Part shown: piece by piece, positions 51,548 to 61,033 of the stretch
Position numbering within the stretch: the first letter of the stretch is position 1
Layout: each line of letters starts with the position of its first letter
DNA from: JACNIZ01 sp964344765
Lineage (GTDB): Bacteria > Planctomycetota > UBA1135
Direction: 5' to 3'
NCBI GenBank assembly: GCA_964344765.1
Contig: CAYFOM010000009.1
Coordinates: 1 to 64,000 of the forward strand
Length of the DNA: 64,000 nucleotides
Notes under the pieces: model-generated
Told to the model about the DNA's origin: nothing
Databases searched by the model: none
What the model saw: the letters and a program-made list of their open reading frames with translations, nothing else
Program-made: the position numbers and the translations under genes

Positions 51548-52249
51548 ATGAACCTAGCGAGAACCCTCCGGAGCACGATCGGCGCCAAAGCGCTGATGGC
51601 CATAACCGGCGTCATGCTCATCCTCTTCGTTCTCGGCCATATGGTGGGCAACCTACAGGTGTTCGCCGGGCCCGAGACTCTCAACCAATACGCTCACTTC
51701 CTGCAAAGCCTAGGTGGTGCACTCTGGCTGATTCGCGGCGGCCTGCTGCTGATCTTCGTCTTGCACATTTGGGCGGCGCTGAAGGTGTCGGCAGCCAGCC
51801 GAGCCGCGCGCCCGGTGGCCTACGCCTACAAGAAGGACGACCTGGTCACGACCTACGCCGCCAAGACCATGATGGTCAGTGGCGTCATCGTCGCGCTGTT
51901 CGTCGTCTACCACGTGCTGCACTTCACCACCGGCTCGATCGACTTCGCCGGTAGCTACGCCAAGGACCTGCCCTACTACGCGCTGGCCAACGGCACCGAG
52001 GTGCCCGACGTCTACATGATGGTGATCAAGGGCTTCCAGGACGTGCCGACGGCACTGACTTACATCGTCGCCAACATCATCTTGGCGGTGCACCTGTCGC
52101 ACGGCGCCGCGTCGCTGCTGCAGACCTTCGGCTTCCGCAACAAGCACAACAAAGACACCGTCAAAAAGTTCGGTATCGGTGTCGGCCTGATCATCGGCCT
52201 TGGCAACGTGATCATGCCACTCACCATCTTGATGGGCCTGGTTGAATAA
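51548..52249 (+). CDS. sdhC: Succinate dehydrogenase cytochrome b subunit (diheme, type B)
   Basis: ATG 51548 gives 233 residues with five membrane helices, the layout of single-subunit SdhC/FrdC anchors (types with two b hemes) rather than the SdhC/SdhD pair. Heme-ligand candidates are the histidines in LFVLGHMVGN, FVLHIWAA, VVYHVLHF and LAVHLSHGAA. This type usually reacts with menaquinone. The frame is open upstream, but that part lacks family similarity. The sdhA gene follows after 12 bases. Confidence 0.93.
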   Translation: MNLARTLRSTIGAKALMAITGVMLILFVLGHMVGNLQVFAGPETLNQYAHFLQSLGGALWLIRGGLLLIFVLHIWAALKVSAASRAARPVAYAYKKDDLVTTYAAKTMMVSGVIVALFVVYHVLHFTTGSIDFAGSYAKDLPYYALANGTEVPDVYMMVIKGFQDVPTALTYIVANIILAVHLSHGAASLLQTFGFRNKHNKDTVKKFGIGVGLIIGLGNVIMPLTILMGLVE

Positions 52250-52261
52250 GGAGGAACAAAG

Positions 52262-54187
52262 ATGAAACTTGAATCCAAAGTCCCCGAGGGCCCGCTGAAG
52301 GAAAAGTGGACCAACCACCGCTTCAACATGAAGTTGGTGAACCCGGCCAACAAGCGCAAATTCCGCGTCATCGTCGTCGGCTCCGGCTTGGCGGGCGGTG
52401 CGGCGGCTGCGTCGCTGGGTGAACTGGGCTACAACGTCGACTGCTTCTGCTTCCAGGACAGCGCGCGTCGTGCTCACTCGATTGCAGCTCAGGGCGGTAT
52501 TAACGCCGCCAAGAACTATCCGAACGACGGTGACTCGATCTACCGTCTGTTCTACGACACCATTAAAGGTGGTGACTACCGCGCCCGCGAAGCCAACGTG
52601 TACCGCTTGGCCGAGGTCGCCAACAACATCATTGACCAGTGTGTTGCTCAGGGCGTGCCGTTTGCGCGTGAATACGGCGGTTTGCTCGACAACCGGTCGT
52701 TCGGTGGCGCGCAGGTCAGCCGTACTTTCTACGCTCGCGGGCAGACGGGTCAGCAGTTGCTGATTGGCGCTTACCAGTCGCTGATGCGTCAGGTGGCCAA
52801 GAAGTCGGTGACCATGCACACCCGCACCGAAATGCTCGACGTCGTCATGGTCGATGGGCATGCGCGCGGCATCATTACTCGCGATTTGGTGACCGGCGAA
52901 ATTAAGCGCCACGCCGCCGACGCGGTAATGCTGTGCACCGGTGGTTACGGCAACGTGTTTTACCTGTCGACCAACGCGATGGGCTCGAACGTGACCGCTG
53001 CGCTGAAGGCGTACAAGCGAGGCGCCGGTTTTGCCAATCCGTGCTTCACCCAGATTCACCCGACTTGCATTCCGGTTAGCTCGGATCACCAGTCGAAGCT
53101 GACGCTGATGTCCGAGTCGCTGCGAAACGACGGTCGCGTTTGGGTGCCCAAGCAAAAAGGCGACAAGCGTCCGGCAAATGAAATCCCCGAAGACGAGCGC
53201 GACTACTACCTGGAGCGTCGCTACCCGAGCTTCGGCAACTTGGTGCCGCGTGACGTTGCGTCGCGAGCCGCCAAGGAGCGCTGCGATGAGGGATATGGAG
53301 TAGGTTCCACCGGCTTGGCCGTGTACCTCGACTTTGCCGACGCCATCGAGCGCCTCGGCGAAGACGTCGTCCGCGCCCGCTACGGCAACTTGTTCCACAT
53401 GTACCACAAGATCACCGACGAGGATCCGTACAAGATGCCGATGCGCATCTACCCGGCGGTGCACTACACCATGGGTGGATTGTGGGTCGATTACGAACTG
53501 CAAACCACGATCCCTGGTTTGTTCGCGCTCGGTGAATGCAACTTCTCGGACCACGGCGCCAACCGCCTCGGTGCTTCGGCGCTGATGCAGGGCTTGGCCG
53601 ACGGTTACTTCGTTGCGCCATACACCATTGGCAACTACCTCGCCGAAAACGCACCGATGGATGCCGATCAGAAGGTGACCACCGACAACGCGGCCTTCGA
53701 TGAAGTCGAGAAGGAAGTCAAAGACCGGCTCGACAAGTTGATGAGCGTCAACGGAACGCGTTCGGTCGAAAGCTTCCACAAAGCGCTCGGCAAGATCATG
53801 TGGGATAACTGCGGCATGGGACGCACCGCCGAGGGCTTGAAAGAAGCTCTGGTGGAAATCCCCAAACTGCGCGATGAATTCTGGAGCAACGTACGCGTGC
53901 CGGGCTCGGCGACCGGGTGCAACCCGGAGCTGGATAAGGCTTGCCGCGTAGCCGACTTCTTCGACTTCGCCGAAGTCATGTGCCACGACGCTCTGATGCG
54001 CAACGAGTCCTGCGGCGGCCACTTCCGTGAAGAGTCGCAGACTGAAGAAGGTGAAGCGAAGCGCGACGATGAAAACTTCCAGTTCGTCGGCGTGTGGGAA
54101 TTCAAAGGCCTCGGCGAGGAGCCGACGCTGCATAGGGAAGATCTGATCTTCGAAAACGTCACCCCAACCACCCGGAGCTACAAGTAG
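52262..54187 (+). CDS. sdhA: Succinate dehydrogenase/fumarate reductase flavoprotein subunit
   Basis: SdhA oxidises succinate to fumarate at covalent FAD. The 641-residue protein has the FAD-binding VVGSGLAGGAAAASLGELGY, the flavinylated His in AHSIAAQGGINAAKN, the substrate-site HYTMGGLWVD, and the later HGANRLGASAL. It is in the Bacteroidetes/epsilon-type size class with a longer C-terminus than the E. coli protein. The start has a perfect AAGGAGG that overlaps the sdhC stop. sdhB follows after 12 bases. Confidence 0.97.
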   Translation: MKLESKVPEGPLKEKWTNHRFNMKLVNPANKRKFRVIVVGSGLAGGAAAASLGELGYNVDCFCFQDSARRAHSIAAQGGINAAKNYPNDGDSIYRLFYDTIKGGDYRAREANVYRLAEVANNIIDQCVAQGVPFAREYGGLLDNRSFGGAQVSRTFYARGQTGQQLLIGAYQSLMRQVAKKSVTMHTRTEMLDVVMVDGHARGIITRDLVTGEIKRHAADAVMLCTGGYGNVFYLSTNAMGSNVTAALKAYKRGAGFANPCFTQIHPTCIPVSSDHQSKLTLMSESLRNDGRVWVPKQKGDKRPANEIPEDERDYYLERRYPSFGNLVPRDVASRAAKERCDEGYGVGSTGLAVYLDFADAIERLGEDVVRARYGNLFHMYHKITDEDPYKMPMRIYPAVHYTMGGLWVDYELQTTIPGLFALGECNFSDHGANRLGASALMQGLADGYFVAPYTIGNYLAENAPMDADQKVTTDNAAFDEVEKEVKDRLDKLMSVNGTRSVESFHKALGKIMWDNCGMGRTAEGLKEALVEIPKLRDEFWSNVRVPGSATGCNPELDKACRVADFFDFAEVMCHDALMRNESCGGHFREESQTEEGEAKRDDENFQFVGVWEFKGLGEEPTLHREDLIFENVTPTTRSYK

Positions 54188-54199
54188 GAGATTAATAAG

Positions 54200-54949
54200 A
54201 TGGACCTGAACCTACACGTCTGGCTTCAGAACGGGCCGAATGACTCGGGCCGCATGGAACAAATCAAGGCCACCGATATCTCCGACGACATGTCGTTCCT
54301 GGAGATGATGGACAAGGTCAACGAAGATTTGATCGCCGAAGGCAAAGAGCCGATCGCGTTCGACCACGACTGCCGCGAAGGAATTTGCGGAATGTGCTCG
54401 ATGATGATCAACGGCATTGCCCACGGTCCCGACGACGCAACCACCACCTGCCAGCTGCACATGCGGCGCTTCAAGCATGGCGACACCATTTACATCGAGC
54501 CGTGGCGCTCGCGTGCATTCCCGGTGATTCGTGACTTGATCGTCGACCGCACGGCGCTGGATCGCATTGTTCAAGCCGGTGGCTACACGTCGATTAACGC
54601 CGGCGCCGCGCCGGATGCTCACGCCAACCTGATTCCTAAGGAAGAAGCCGACAAGTCGATGGACGGCGCGGTTTGCCTGGGATGCGGTGCTTGCGTGGCG
54701 AGCTGCCCGAACGGATCGGCGATGTTGTTCGTATCAGCCAAGATCGGTCAGCTGGCGCACCTGCCGCAAGGCCAGCCCGAGCGCAAGAAGCGCGCCTTGG
54801 CCATGGTCGAGCAAATGGACGCCGAAGGTTTCGGTGCTTGCTCGAACCACTACGAGTGCGAAGCGACCTGCCCGGTCGAGGTGTCGACCGACTTCATCGG
54901 CGAGATGAACCGCGACTACCTGAAGGCTGCGCTGACTGTGAAGGAATAA
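54200..54949 (+). CDS. sdhB: Succinate dehydrogenase iron-sulfur subunit
   Basis: SdhB passes electrons from FAD to the quinone site through three clusters. The 249-residue protein contains the [2Fe-2S] motif CREGICGMCSMMING...TTTC, the [4Fe-4S] motif CLGCGACVASCP, and the C-terminal CSNHYECEATCPVEV for the [3Fe-4S] cluster and returning ligands. It has GGAG ahead of ATG 54200. It closes the sdhCAB operon and is followed by a strong intrinsic terminator. Confidence 0.96.
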   Translation: MDLNLHVWLQNGPNDSGRMEQIKATDISDDMSFLEMMDKVNEDLIAEGKEPIAFDHDCREGICGMCSMMINGIAHGPDDATTTCQLHMRRFKHGDTIYIEPWRSRAFPVIRDLIVDRTALDRIVQAGGYTSINAGAAPDAHANLIPKEEADKSMDGAVCLGCGACVASCPNGSAMLFVSAKIGQLAHLPQGQPERKKRALAMVEQMDAEGFGACSNHYECEATCPVEVSTDFIGEMNRDYLKAALTVKE

Positions 54950-54970
54950 GCCCCGAGCTGATTCCCCCGA

Positions 54971-55005
54971 CCGCCACGCATTTTCGGATGCGTGGCGGTT
55001 TTTTT
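54971..55005 (+). terminator. Intrinsic terminator of sdhCAB
   Basis: CCGCCACGCAT (54971-54981), loop TTTCGG, ATGCGTGGCGG (54988-54998) form an 11-bp stem followed by seven Ts. It lies 22 bases after the sdhB stop and is a textbook rho-independent terminator. Confidence 0.93.
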
Positions 55006-55081
55006 GTAATGCCCGGTTTTCTATGGCTCTTCATGGGTACCCGCCCGGCTCCCCCTGGCTTGGGCCGAACCACTACCCAAC

Positions 55082-56785
55082 ATGAAAACCAAGCTCTTCC
55101 CCATTTTGGCTTCCGCGATCGCGGTCGGCCTGGCTCTACCAGCATCTGCGCAAGTCATTGGCGGGCGCAAACTTGAACACCACAGCATCGATGGTGATAT
55201 CGGCTATCACAAACAAGGTTTCGTCGCCGCCGGTTTGGGCGATTTGGATGGCGACTCAGTGCCGGATTACGTGCTCGGCGGACATTCGCGCAGCGGCAGT
55301 ACCGGTCGTGTAACCGCCTACTCCGGCGCCACTGGGCTGGAAATTTGGGCGGTCGATGGTGAAGCCAGCGGCGATGAATTTGGTTATGCGTTGGTCAACA
55401 TGCGCGACATCAACGATGACGGCGTCAATGACTTGGCGGTGTCGGCGCCGATGAACGACGGAGGTGCGGCCGATGGCGGCAAAGTTTATGTGCTATCGGG
55501 CACCGACGGCAGCCAGCTCATCACGTGGGTATCGACCATCCCCGACCGCCAACGTGGACGCGCGCTAGGTGCGGCCGACATCGATAACGACGGCTACAAG
55601 GATGTGGTCTGCGGCATGTCGAACGCCGACGAATTCGGCATGACGGATAACGGCAAGATTTCGATTTTTAACGCCAAGACTGGTGCGCACTTCCCTGCTA
55701 GTGAGGTCTTTGGAAGTTTGGATGACGCGCTCTTCGGCTTTGCCGTCACCGGCGTCGGCGATTGGAACAACGACGGCTATGAAGACATCGCCGTTGGTGC
55801 ACCTGGAATTGACGTGAATGGTCTGGTTAGCGCCGGCCGCGCATCGGTTTTCTCCGGAGCGTTCCTCGCTGCGGTACCGGGGTCGGTTCAACTGACTCTG
55901 CACATCTTTGACGGCACCCAAACCGGTGGCAAATTCGGCGCCGACGTCGCCCGCGCCGGCGATATTGACGGCGATGGCGAAACCGACCTGATCGTTGGTG
56001 AACCGTTCTGGGATAACGCAGGTGGAATCAATGCCGCCGGTCGCGCATCGATTTGGTCGAGCGACACCAAAGCGCTGTATGCCAGCTTTGAAAGTCCGGA
56101 TCCATCCGATTACGGACGCTTCGGTACCACGGTTGCTCCCGGCGGTGACGTCGACAACGATGGGTATCGCGATGTGTTGATCAGCGCGCCTTACGAGGAC
56201 GATAACTCTGGAAATTCGGTCGGCGCTGCGTTCGTGTTCTCAGGTCGAACTTTGGATTTACTTCAGGGCAATCGGGGTTCGCAACTGGGTGGCGGTTTTG
56301 GATTGGGCCTGTCTCCGGTCGGCGATATCGATGGCGATGGAACGCATGAATACGTGATCGGTGCTCCGTTTGCATCCACCGGAATCTTCACCCTGAACGG
56401 CGCCGCCACGGTGATGGGTCGCGAAGCATTCCTCTACCAAGACGCGCACACGGTGCAAGCCGGCGACACCGTCAACTACGACATCAACTTCCCGACTGCC
56501 GGCGGTCAGTACAAGATTCTGGCGTCGCTGATCAGCACCGGGCCGACCACTTATCACGGCACCGAAGTACCGCTGGGTCCGTTGTACATCCCGATCACGT
56601 CGAATAACTACCCGGCGTTTACCAGCGGCTTCTTGGGCAACTTGGACGCCAATGGTGAAGCGACGGCATCGATGACTTTGCCGCCTGCAACTCCGCCGAT
56701 CACCGTGTACTTGGCGGCGGTTCAATCGAACAGCGGCCTGACCGTCGACATGTCGTCGGTGGTGCAAATTCTCACCGTGCAATAA
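55082..56785 (+). CDS. Secreted FG-GAP beta-propeller protein, copy 1 of 3
   Basis: The 567-residue protein has a signal peptide ending ALPASAQ. Seven calcium-loop FG-GAP repeats follow (for example DLDGDSVPDYVLGG, DINDDGVNDLAVSAP, DIDNDGYKDVV, DWNNDGYEDIAVGAP, DIDGDGETDLIVGEP, DVDNDGYRDVLISAP, DIDGDGTHEYVIGAP), i.e. a seven-bladed integrin-alpha-like propeller. The last 110 residues form a distinct domain (GPTTYHGTEVPLGPLYIP ... VYLAAVQSNSGLTVDMSSV). Cell-surface binding or adhesion is inferred. The next two genes encode paralogues of the same length. Confidence 0.88.
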   Translation: MKTKLFPILASAIAVGLALPASAQVIGGRKLEHHSIDGDIGYHKQGFVAAGLGDLDGDSVPDYVLGGHSRSGSTGRVTAYSGATGLEIWAVDGEASGDEFGYALVNMRDINDDGVNDLAVSAPMNDGGAADGGKVYVLSGTDGSQLITWVSTIPDRQRGRALGAADIDNDGYKDVVCGMSNADEFGMTDNGKISIFNAKTGAHFPASEVFGSLDDALFGFAVTGVGDWNNDGYEDIAVGAPGIDVNGLVSAGRASVFSGAFLAAVPGSVQLTLHIFDGTQTGGKFGADVARAGDIDGDGETDLIVGEPFWDNAGGINAAGRASIWSSDTKALYASFESPDPSDYGRFGTTVAPGGDVDNDGYRDVLISAPYEDDNSGNSVGAAFVFSGRTLDLLQGNRGSQLGGGFGLGLSPVGDIDGDGTHEYVIGAPFASTGIFTLNGAATVMGREAFLYQDAHTVQAGDTVNYDINFPTAGGQYKILASLISTGPTTYHGTEVPLGPLYIPITSNNYPAFTSGFLGNLDANGEATASMTLPPATPPITVYLAAVQSNSGLTVDMSSVVQILTVQ

Positions 56786-56818
56786 GCACACACTCCCCAA
56801 CCGGACTCTTCACCCGTC

Positions 56819-58522
56819 ATGAAACCTGCACTCTTCCCCATTTTGGTTGCCGCAGTTGCGGTCACCGTTCTCGATCCAATCTCCGCTCAAGTCGTCGGCG
56901 GCCGCAAGGTTGAGCACTACTCCGTGACTGGCGATTGGGATTTCGGTGACTTCGGCAGCGCAGTGACGGGTATGGCCGACATCAATGGCGACTCGGTGCC
57001 CGACTTCATCGTCGGCGCACCGGATCGCGATTTTTCGACCGGCCGCATTACTGCTTTCTCGGGCGCGGACGGTAGTGAAATTTGGCACTTGGATGGGGAA
57101 GCGACGGGGGATGAGCTCGGCCATACGGTCGTCAACATTCGCGATATCAATGATGACGGAGTGAATGACGTCGCCGTTTCTGCGCCGAAAAATGACGAAG
57201 GTGCCGCCGATGCCGGCAAGGTGTATGTGCTGTCCGGTGTCGATGGCAGCACGCTGCAGTCGTGGTATTCGTCGATTCCCGCACGCAACTTCGCCCGCGA
57301 ATTGGGCACGGCCGATATCAATAACGACGGCTACCTTGATTTGATTTGCGGCATGTCGACGGCCAGTGAAAACGGCCTGATTCTTAATGGAAAGATCATC
57401 ATCTTCAATGCCAAAACCGGCTCTACCTTCCTCGCCAGCGAGCTAATCGGCACTCAAGACGCTGGCTACTTCGGCTCGTCGGTAACCGGCGTTGGCGACT
57501 GGGACGGCGACGGTCACGACGACGTCGCCGTTGGTGCTTTAGGTATCGAGGTCAACGGAATGATTTTCACCGGCCGCGTCACCGTTTTCTCCGGCAGCCA
57601 TCTCGCCGGAACGCCGACCGGAACGCCGGCTATCGTAAACATCTTTGAAGGCAATCAGGAGCAAGAACGCTTTGGTACGACAATCGCGCGCGTTGGCGAT
57701 CAAGACGGCGACGGCATCGTCGATTTGCTGATTGGCTCCCCTAGTTGGAACGAACCGCTCGGCACGATTGACAGCGGTCGCGCCACTCTTTGGTCAGGCT
57801 CAACGTACGCATTGATCGAGAGTTTTGAAAACCCATTGCCTAGTTTCAGCGCTCTTTTTGGAGCGTCGTTGGCCAGCGCCGGTGACGTCGACAATGATGG
57901 TTACCGCGACATGTTGATCGGTGCACTGAACTATGAAGTGGTGCCAGGCGAGCGGCCCGGGGCTGCGTTTGTATATTCAGGCCGCACCCACGATTTGCTG
58001 CAAAGGCATCTAGGCACCGAAGCCCTTGGCGGAATGGGCCGTGGCGTTGCCGGTCTTGGCGACATAGATGGTGATGGAACTCAGGAGTACTTGGTTTGCA
58101 CACCGTATGTCGACCGCAATGGGCTCCAAAGCAATGGCAACGTCACCGTTTTTGGCCGTGAAGCGTTTTTGTATCAGGACAAGCACACCGCGACCGGCGG
58201 CGACACCATCAACTATGAAATCAACTTCCCCACCGTCGGTGGTCAGTACAAGATTCTCGGTTCATTGGTCGGCACCGGTCCGACCACTTATCACGGAACT
58301 GAAGTCCCGCTAGGACCACTTTACATTCCGATCACTTCGAACAACTATCCGGCGTTCACCAACAATTTCTACGGCAACTTGAACTTCGCCGGCAAAGCCT
58401 ACGCATCGATGACGCTGCCGCCGGCAATACCACAAGTGACCGTTTACCTCGCCGCGGTTCAATCGAATAGCGGCCTTGCCGTCGACATGTCGTCGGTGGT
58501 GCAAATCCTGGAAATTCTTTAG
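56819..58522 (+). CDS. Secreted FG-GAP beta-propeller protein, copy 2 of 3
   Basis: This is again 567 residues, with a signal peptide (ILVAAVAVTVLDPISAQ) followed directly by VVGGRKVEHYSVTGDWDFG, matching the mature N-terminus of copy 1. The seven DxDxDGxxD loops occupy the same positions, and the C-terminal domain is close to identical at GPTTYHGTEVPLGPLYIPITS. It lies 33 bases after copy 1, so co-transcription is likely. The surface loops between repeats differ most. Confidence 0.88.
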   Translation: MKPALFPILVAAVAVTVLDPISAQVVGGRKVEHYSVTGDWDFGDFGSAVTGMADINGDSVPDFIVGAPDRDFSTGRITAFSGADGSEIWHLDGEATGDELGHTVVNIRDINDDGVNDVAVSAPKNDEGAADAGKVYVLSGVDGSTLQSWYSSIPARNFARELGTADINNDGYLDLICGMSTASENGLILNGKIIIFNAKTGSTFLASELIGTQDAGYFGSSVTGVGDWDGDGHDDVAVGALGIEVNGMIFTGRVTVFSGSHLAGTPTGTPAIVNIFEGNQEQERFGTTIARVGDQDGDGIVDLLIGSPSWNEPLGTIDSGRATLWSGSTYALIESFENPLPSFSALFGASLASAGDVDNDGYRDMLIGALNYEVVPGERPGAAFVYSGRTHDLLQRHLGTEALGGMGRGVAGLGDIDGDGTQEYLVCTPYVDRNGLQSNGNVTVFGREAFLYQDKHTATGGDTINYEINFPTVGGQYKILGSLVGTGPTTYHGTEVPLGPLYIPITSNNYPAFTNNFYGNLNFAGKAYASMTLPPAIPQVTVYLAAVQSNSGLAVDMSSVVQILEIL

Positions 58523-58544
58523 GCACCAGCAAACCAATCCCAAC

Positions 58545-60248
58545 ATGAACTCCAAACTCATCCCCATGCTGGCGCCCGTTCTTGCCGCCGGCCTGTCTCT
58601 ACCCGCGGTCGCTCAAACAGTGGGCGGCCGCAATCATCAACACTTCGAATTGACCGGCAATCTCGGCTTTCAAAAGCTGGGCTACAGCAGTGTCGGCATG
58701 AATGATTTAGACGGCGACTTGGTGCCGGACTATGTCATCGGCAGCCCGGGTATTAGCGCCGACCGCGGCAATGTCACGGCTTACTCCGGTGCAACCGGAC
58801 TGCAGCTGTGGACTGTGGACGGCGAATACATCAGCAACGATTTTGGTCATGCTATGACCAACCTACGCGACATCAATGATGACGGTGTCGACGACCTCGC
58901 TGTTTCAGCCCCGAGCTATGACATCCTCGCCAACAATGCCGGCAAGGTTTACTTGATGTCCGGCGTAGACGGCAGTGTGATTCGCACTTGGAACTCGCAC
59001 ATTGCCGGCCGCGAATTCGGCGAAGTTTTGGGTAGCGCCGATATTAACAATGATGGTTATTTGGACCTCATCATCGGCATGCCCACAGCAGACGAACTCG
59101 GGTGGTTCAACAACGGCAAAATTGCAATCTTTAACGCCCGAACCGGCGCCCTTTTCGGCGACAGCGAAGTCGTTGGAGGCCAAGACTTTGGCTACTTCGG
59201 TTGCAGCGTTACCGGCGTCGGCGATTGGGATGGCGACGGTTACCGCGATGTTGCCAGTGGCGCTTACGCAGTGCACGCCAATGGTCTAGTCGAATCGGGT
59301 CGTGTCACTATTTTGTCCGGCGCTACGTTGGCCGGAATTTCCGGCGCCGGGCCGTTGATCATTCAATCCATTAACGGCTCCCAAGCAGGCGCAAACTTCG
59401 GCCACGCCATTGCCCGCGTCGGCGACCACGACGGCGACGGTGAAGTGGATTTGGCGATCGGCGAACCACGTTGGGACGACGGCTCAGGCACGGTAGATGC
59501 AGGCCGCGTCACGCTGTGGTCAAGCTCTTCGCACACCATGCTTGCCAGTTACGAAAGCCCGGACCCCGTAGCTTATGCACGCTTCGGAAACGAGGTGGCT
59601 AGAGCGGGTGACGTCGACAATGATGGTTTCAAAGACATTCTGATTGGCGCGCCTTATTACACCGAAGACTCGTTCAATATCACCGGTGCGGCTTTTGCAT
59701 TCTCCGGTCGAACCGATGCTTTACTGCAAGGCAATCGCGGCACTCAACATAATGGCTTGTTCGGCTTCTCAATGGCTGGCATCGGTGACATCGACGGCGA
59801 CGGTACTCACGAATACGTGGTCGGTGCGCCGGAGGAATCCAGTTCGATTTTTACCGCAAACGGTTCCGCCACTGTCTTTGGCCGCGAAGCTTTTCTTTTC
59901 CAAAACAAAAAGTCGGCGAACGGTGGCGACACGATCGACTACGAAATCGATTTCCCGACTGCCGGCGGTCAATACAAGATTTTGGCGTCGTTGGTTGGCG
60001 TCGGGCCGACGAATTACACCGGCACTGATGTTCCGCTGGGTCCGCTTTACATTCCGATCACGTCGAACAGTTATCCGGCATTTACCAGCGGTTTCTACGG
60101 CACGTTGAACGGCAATGGAGATGCGTCGGCGTCGATGACTTTGCCGGTGGGAACTCCGCCGCTGACCATTTACTTGGCGGCGATTCAATCGGCGACCGGA
60201 GCGACGGTGGACCTGTCTTCGGTGGTGCAAATTTTGGAGGTGCACTAA
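58545..60248 (+). CDS. Secreted FG-GAP beta-propeller protein, copy 3 of 3
   Basis: ATG 58545 (MNSKLIPMLAPVLAAGLSLPAVAQ) gives exactly 567 residues again; an earlier in-frame start would overlap copy 2 and lacks a signal peptide. The repeats include DLDGDLVPDYVIGSP, DINDDGVDDLAVSAP, DHDGDGEVDLAIGEP and DVDNDGFKDILIGAP. The C-terminal domain has the variant NYTGTDVPLGPLYIP. It lies 22 bases after copy 2, and an intrinsic terminator follows 40 bases downstream. Confidence 0.88.
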   Translation: MNSKLIPMLAPVLAAGLSLPAVAQTVGGRNHQHFELTGNLGFQKLGYSSVGMNDLDGDLVPDYVIGSPGISADRGNVTAYSGATGLQLWTVDGEYISNDFGHAMTNLRDINDDGVDDLAVSAPSYDILANNAGKVYLMSGVDGSVIRTWNSHIAGREFGEVLGSADINNDGYLDLIIGMPTADELGWFNNGKIAIFNARTGALFGDSEVVGGQDFGYFGCSVTGVGDWDGDGYRDVASGAYAVHANGLVESGRVTILSGATLAGISGAGPLIIQSINGSQAGANFGHAIARVGDHDGDGEVDLAIGEPRWDDGSGTVDAGRVTLWSSSSHTMLASYESPDPVAYARFGNEVARAGDVDNDGFKDILIGAPYYTEDSFNITGAAFAFSGRTDALLQGNRGTQHNGLFGFSMAGIGDIDGDGTHEYVVGAPEESSSIFTANGSATVFGREAFLFQNKKSANGGDTIDYEIDFPTAGGQYKILASLVGVGPTNYTGTDVPLGPLYIPITSNSYPAFTSGFYGTLNGNGDASASMTLPVGTPPLTIYLAAIQSATGATVDLSSVVQILEVH

Positions 60249-60288
60249 CCGTGACAACTATGGGCGCTAGCCCCAACCTCTCTTTGGT

Positions 60289-60319
60289 GCCCAACCGTCC
60301 CCAGCGGTTGGGCATTTTT
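60289..60319 (+). terminator. Intrinsic terminator of the FG-GAP cluster
   Basis: GCCCAACCG (60289-60297), loop TCCCCAG, CGGTTGGGC (60305-60313), then ATTTTT. It lies inside the upstream extension of the next open frame, so it also argues that the sigma factor starts at 60395 and not at 60251. Confidence 0.88.
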
Positions 60320-60394
60320 ACTGGCAAGCCGGGCACCGAGGTCTTTCGTCGTCTGCCGGCTAGGAAGTTGCAGTTAGAATGGAACTTCCGCCCC

Positions 60395-61033
60395 ATGACC
60401 TCCAACGCCAACCCCGACGACCGACGTGACCGCGATGCGCTTTTAGAAAGCGTCGCCGATGGTGATCACACGGTGATTGGGCGCTTGACCGAGCAGTTTC
60501 TGCCCGAGATTGAAGCCTACTTAAAGAAGGAAATGGGTGCCGTCGTCGCGGCCAAGGACACCAGTGAAGACTTGGCGCAGTCAGTGTGTCGCGAGGCTTT
60601 GCAAGGACTGGCCGACGGCCGCGTGGCTTATCAAGGCGAACCGCAATTTCGTCAATGGCTTTACCAGGCCGCCAAGCACAAAGTGCTGAATCGCAGCCGC
60701 CGTTGGCAAACCGAACGACGCGATGCGCGGCGTGAAGTTGCCCATGGACCGGAGGCCGAATCGGCGATGCATGCCGACGCCAGCCACGCCACGCCGAGCA
60801 TGGAGGTTTCGCGCAAAGAAGCTTCGCAACAAGTGCAGTTGTTGTTGGCGCAACTCCCCGATCGCGATCAAGAGGTGGTTCGCTTGGCCCACCTGGAAGG
60901 AATGGATCATGCGGCAATCGCCGACAAGCTTGAGCTCACGCCGAATCACACTCGGGTGATCTTGTCGCGGGCGTTGGCGCGCATCGCAACGCTGGCGAGC
61001 AATCCATCCACTCGTGCGGAGGACAGGGACTGA
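60395..61033 (+). CDS. ECF-type sigma factor (kinase-linked, second pair)
   Basis: ATG 60395 gives 212 residues. Region 2 (LLESVADGDHTVIGRLTEQFLPEIEAYLKKEM, DTSEDLAQSVCREALQGL, FRQWLYQAAKHKVLNRSRRW) and region 4 (LLLAQLPDRDQEVVRLAHLEGMDHAAIADKLELTPNHTRVILSRAL) are clear. It is not closely similar to the ECF at 36664. The stop codon shares one base with the start of the kinase gene (TGATG), so the pair is translationally coupled. Confidence 0.92.
   Translation: MTSNANPDDRRDRDALLESVADGDHTVIGRLTEQFLPEIEAYLKKEMGAVVAAKDTSEDLAQSVCREALQGLADGRVAYQGEPQFRQWLYQAAKHKVLNRSRRWQTERRDARREVAHGPEAESAMHADASHATPSMEVSRKEASQQVQLLLAQLPDRDQEVVRLAHLEGMDHAAIADKLELTPNHTRVILSRALARIATLASNPSTRAEDRD

Noticed and set aside
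51710..54133. An 807-codon open frame antisense to sdhC/sdhA
   Set aside because: It mirrors strongly biased codons of sdhA, has no homology-like motifs, no ribosome-binding site, and the sense genes are certain.
60251..60394. Longer N-terminus for the second ECF sigma factor
   Set aside because: It would start inside the leader that contains a clear intrinsic terminator, and the extra residues do not resemble sigma region 2.
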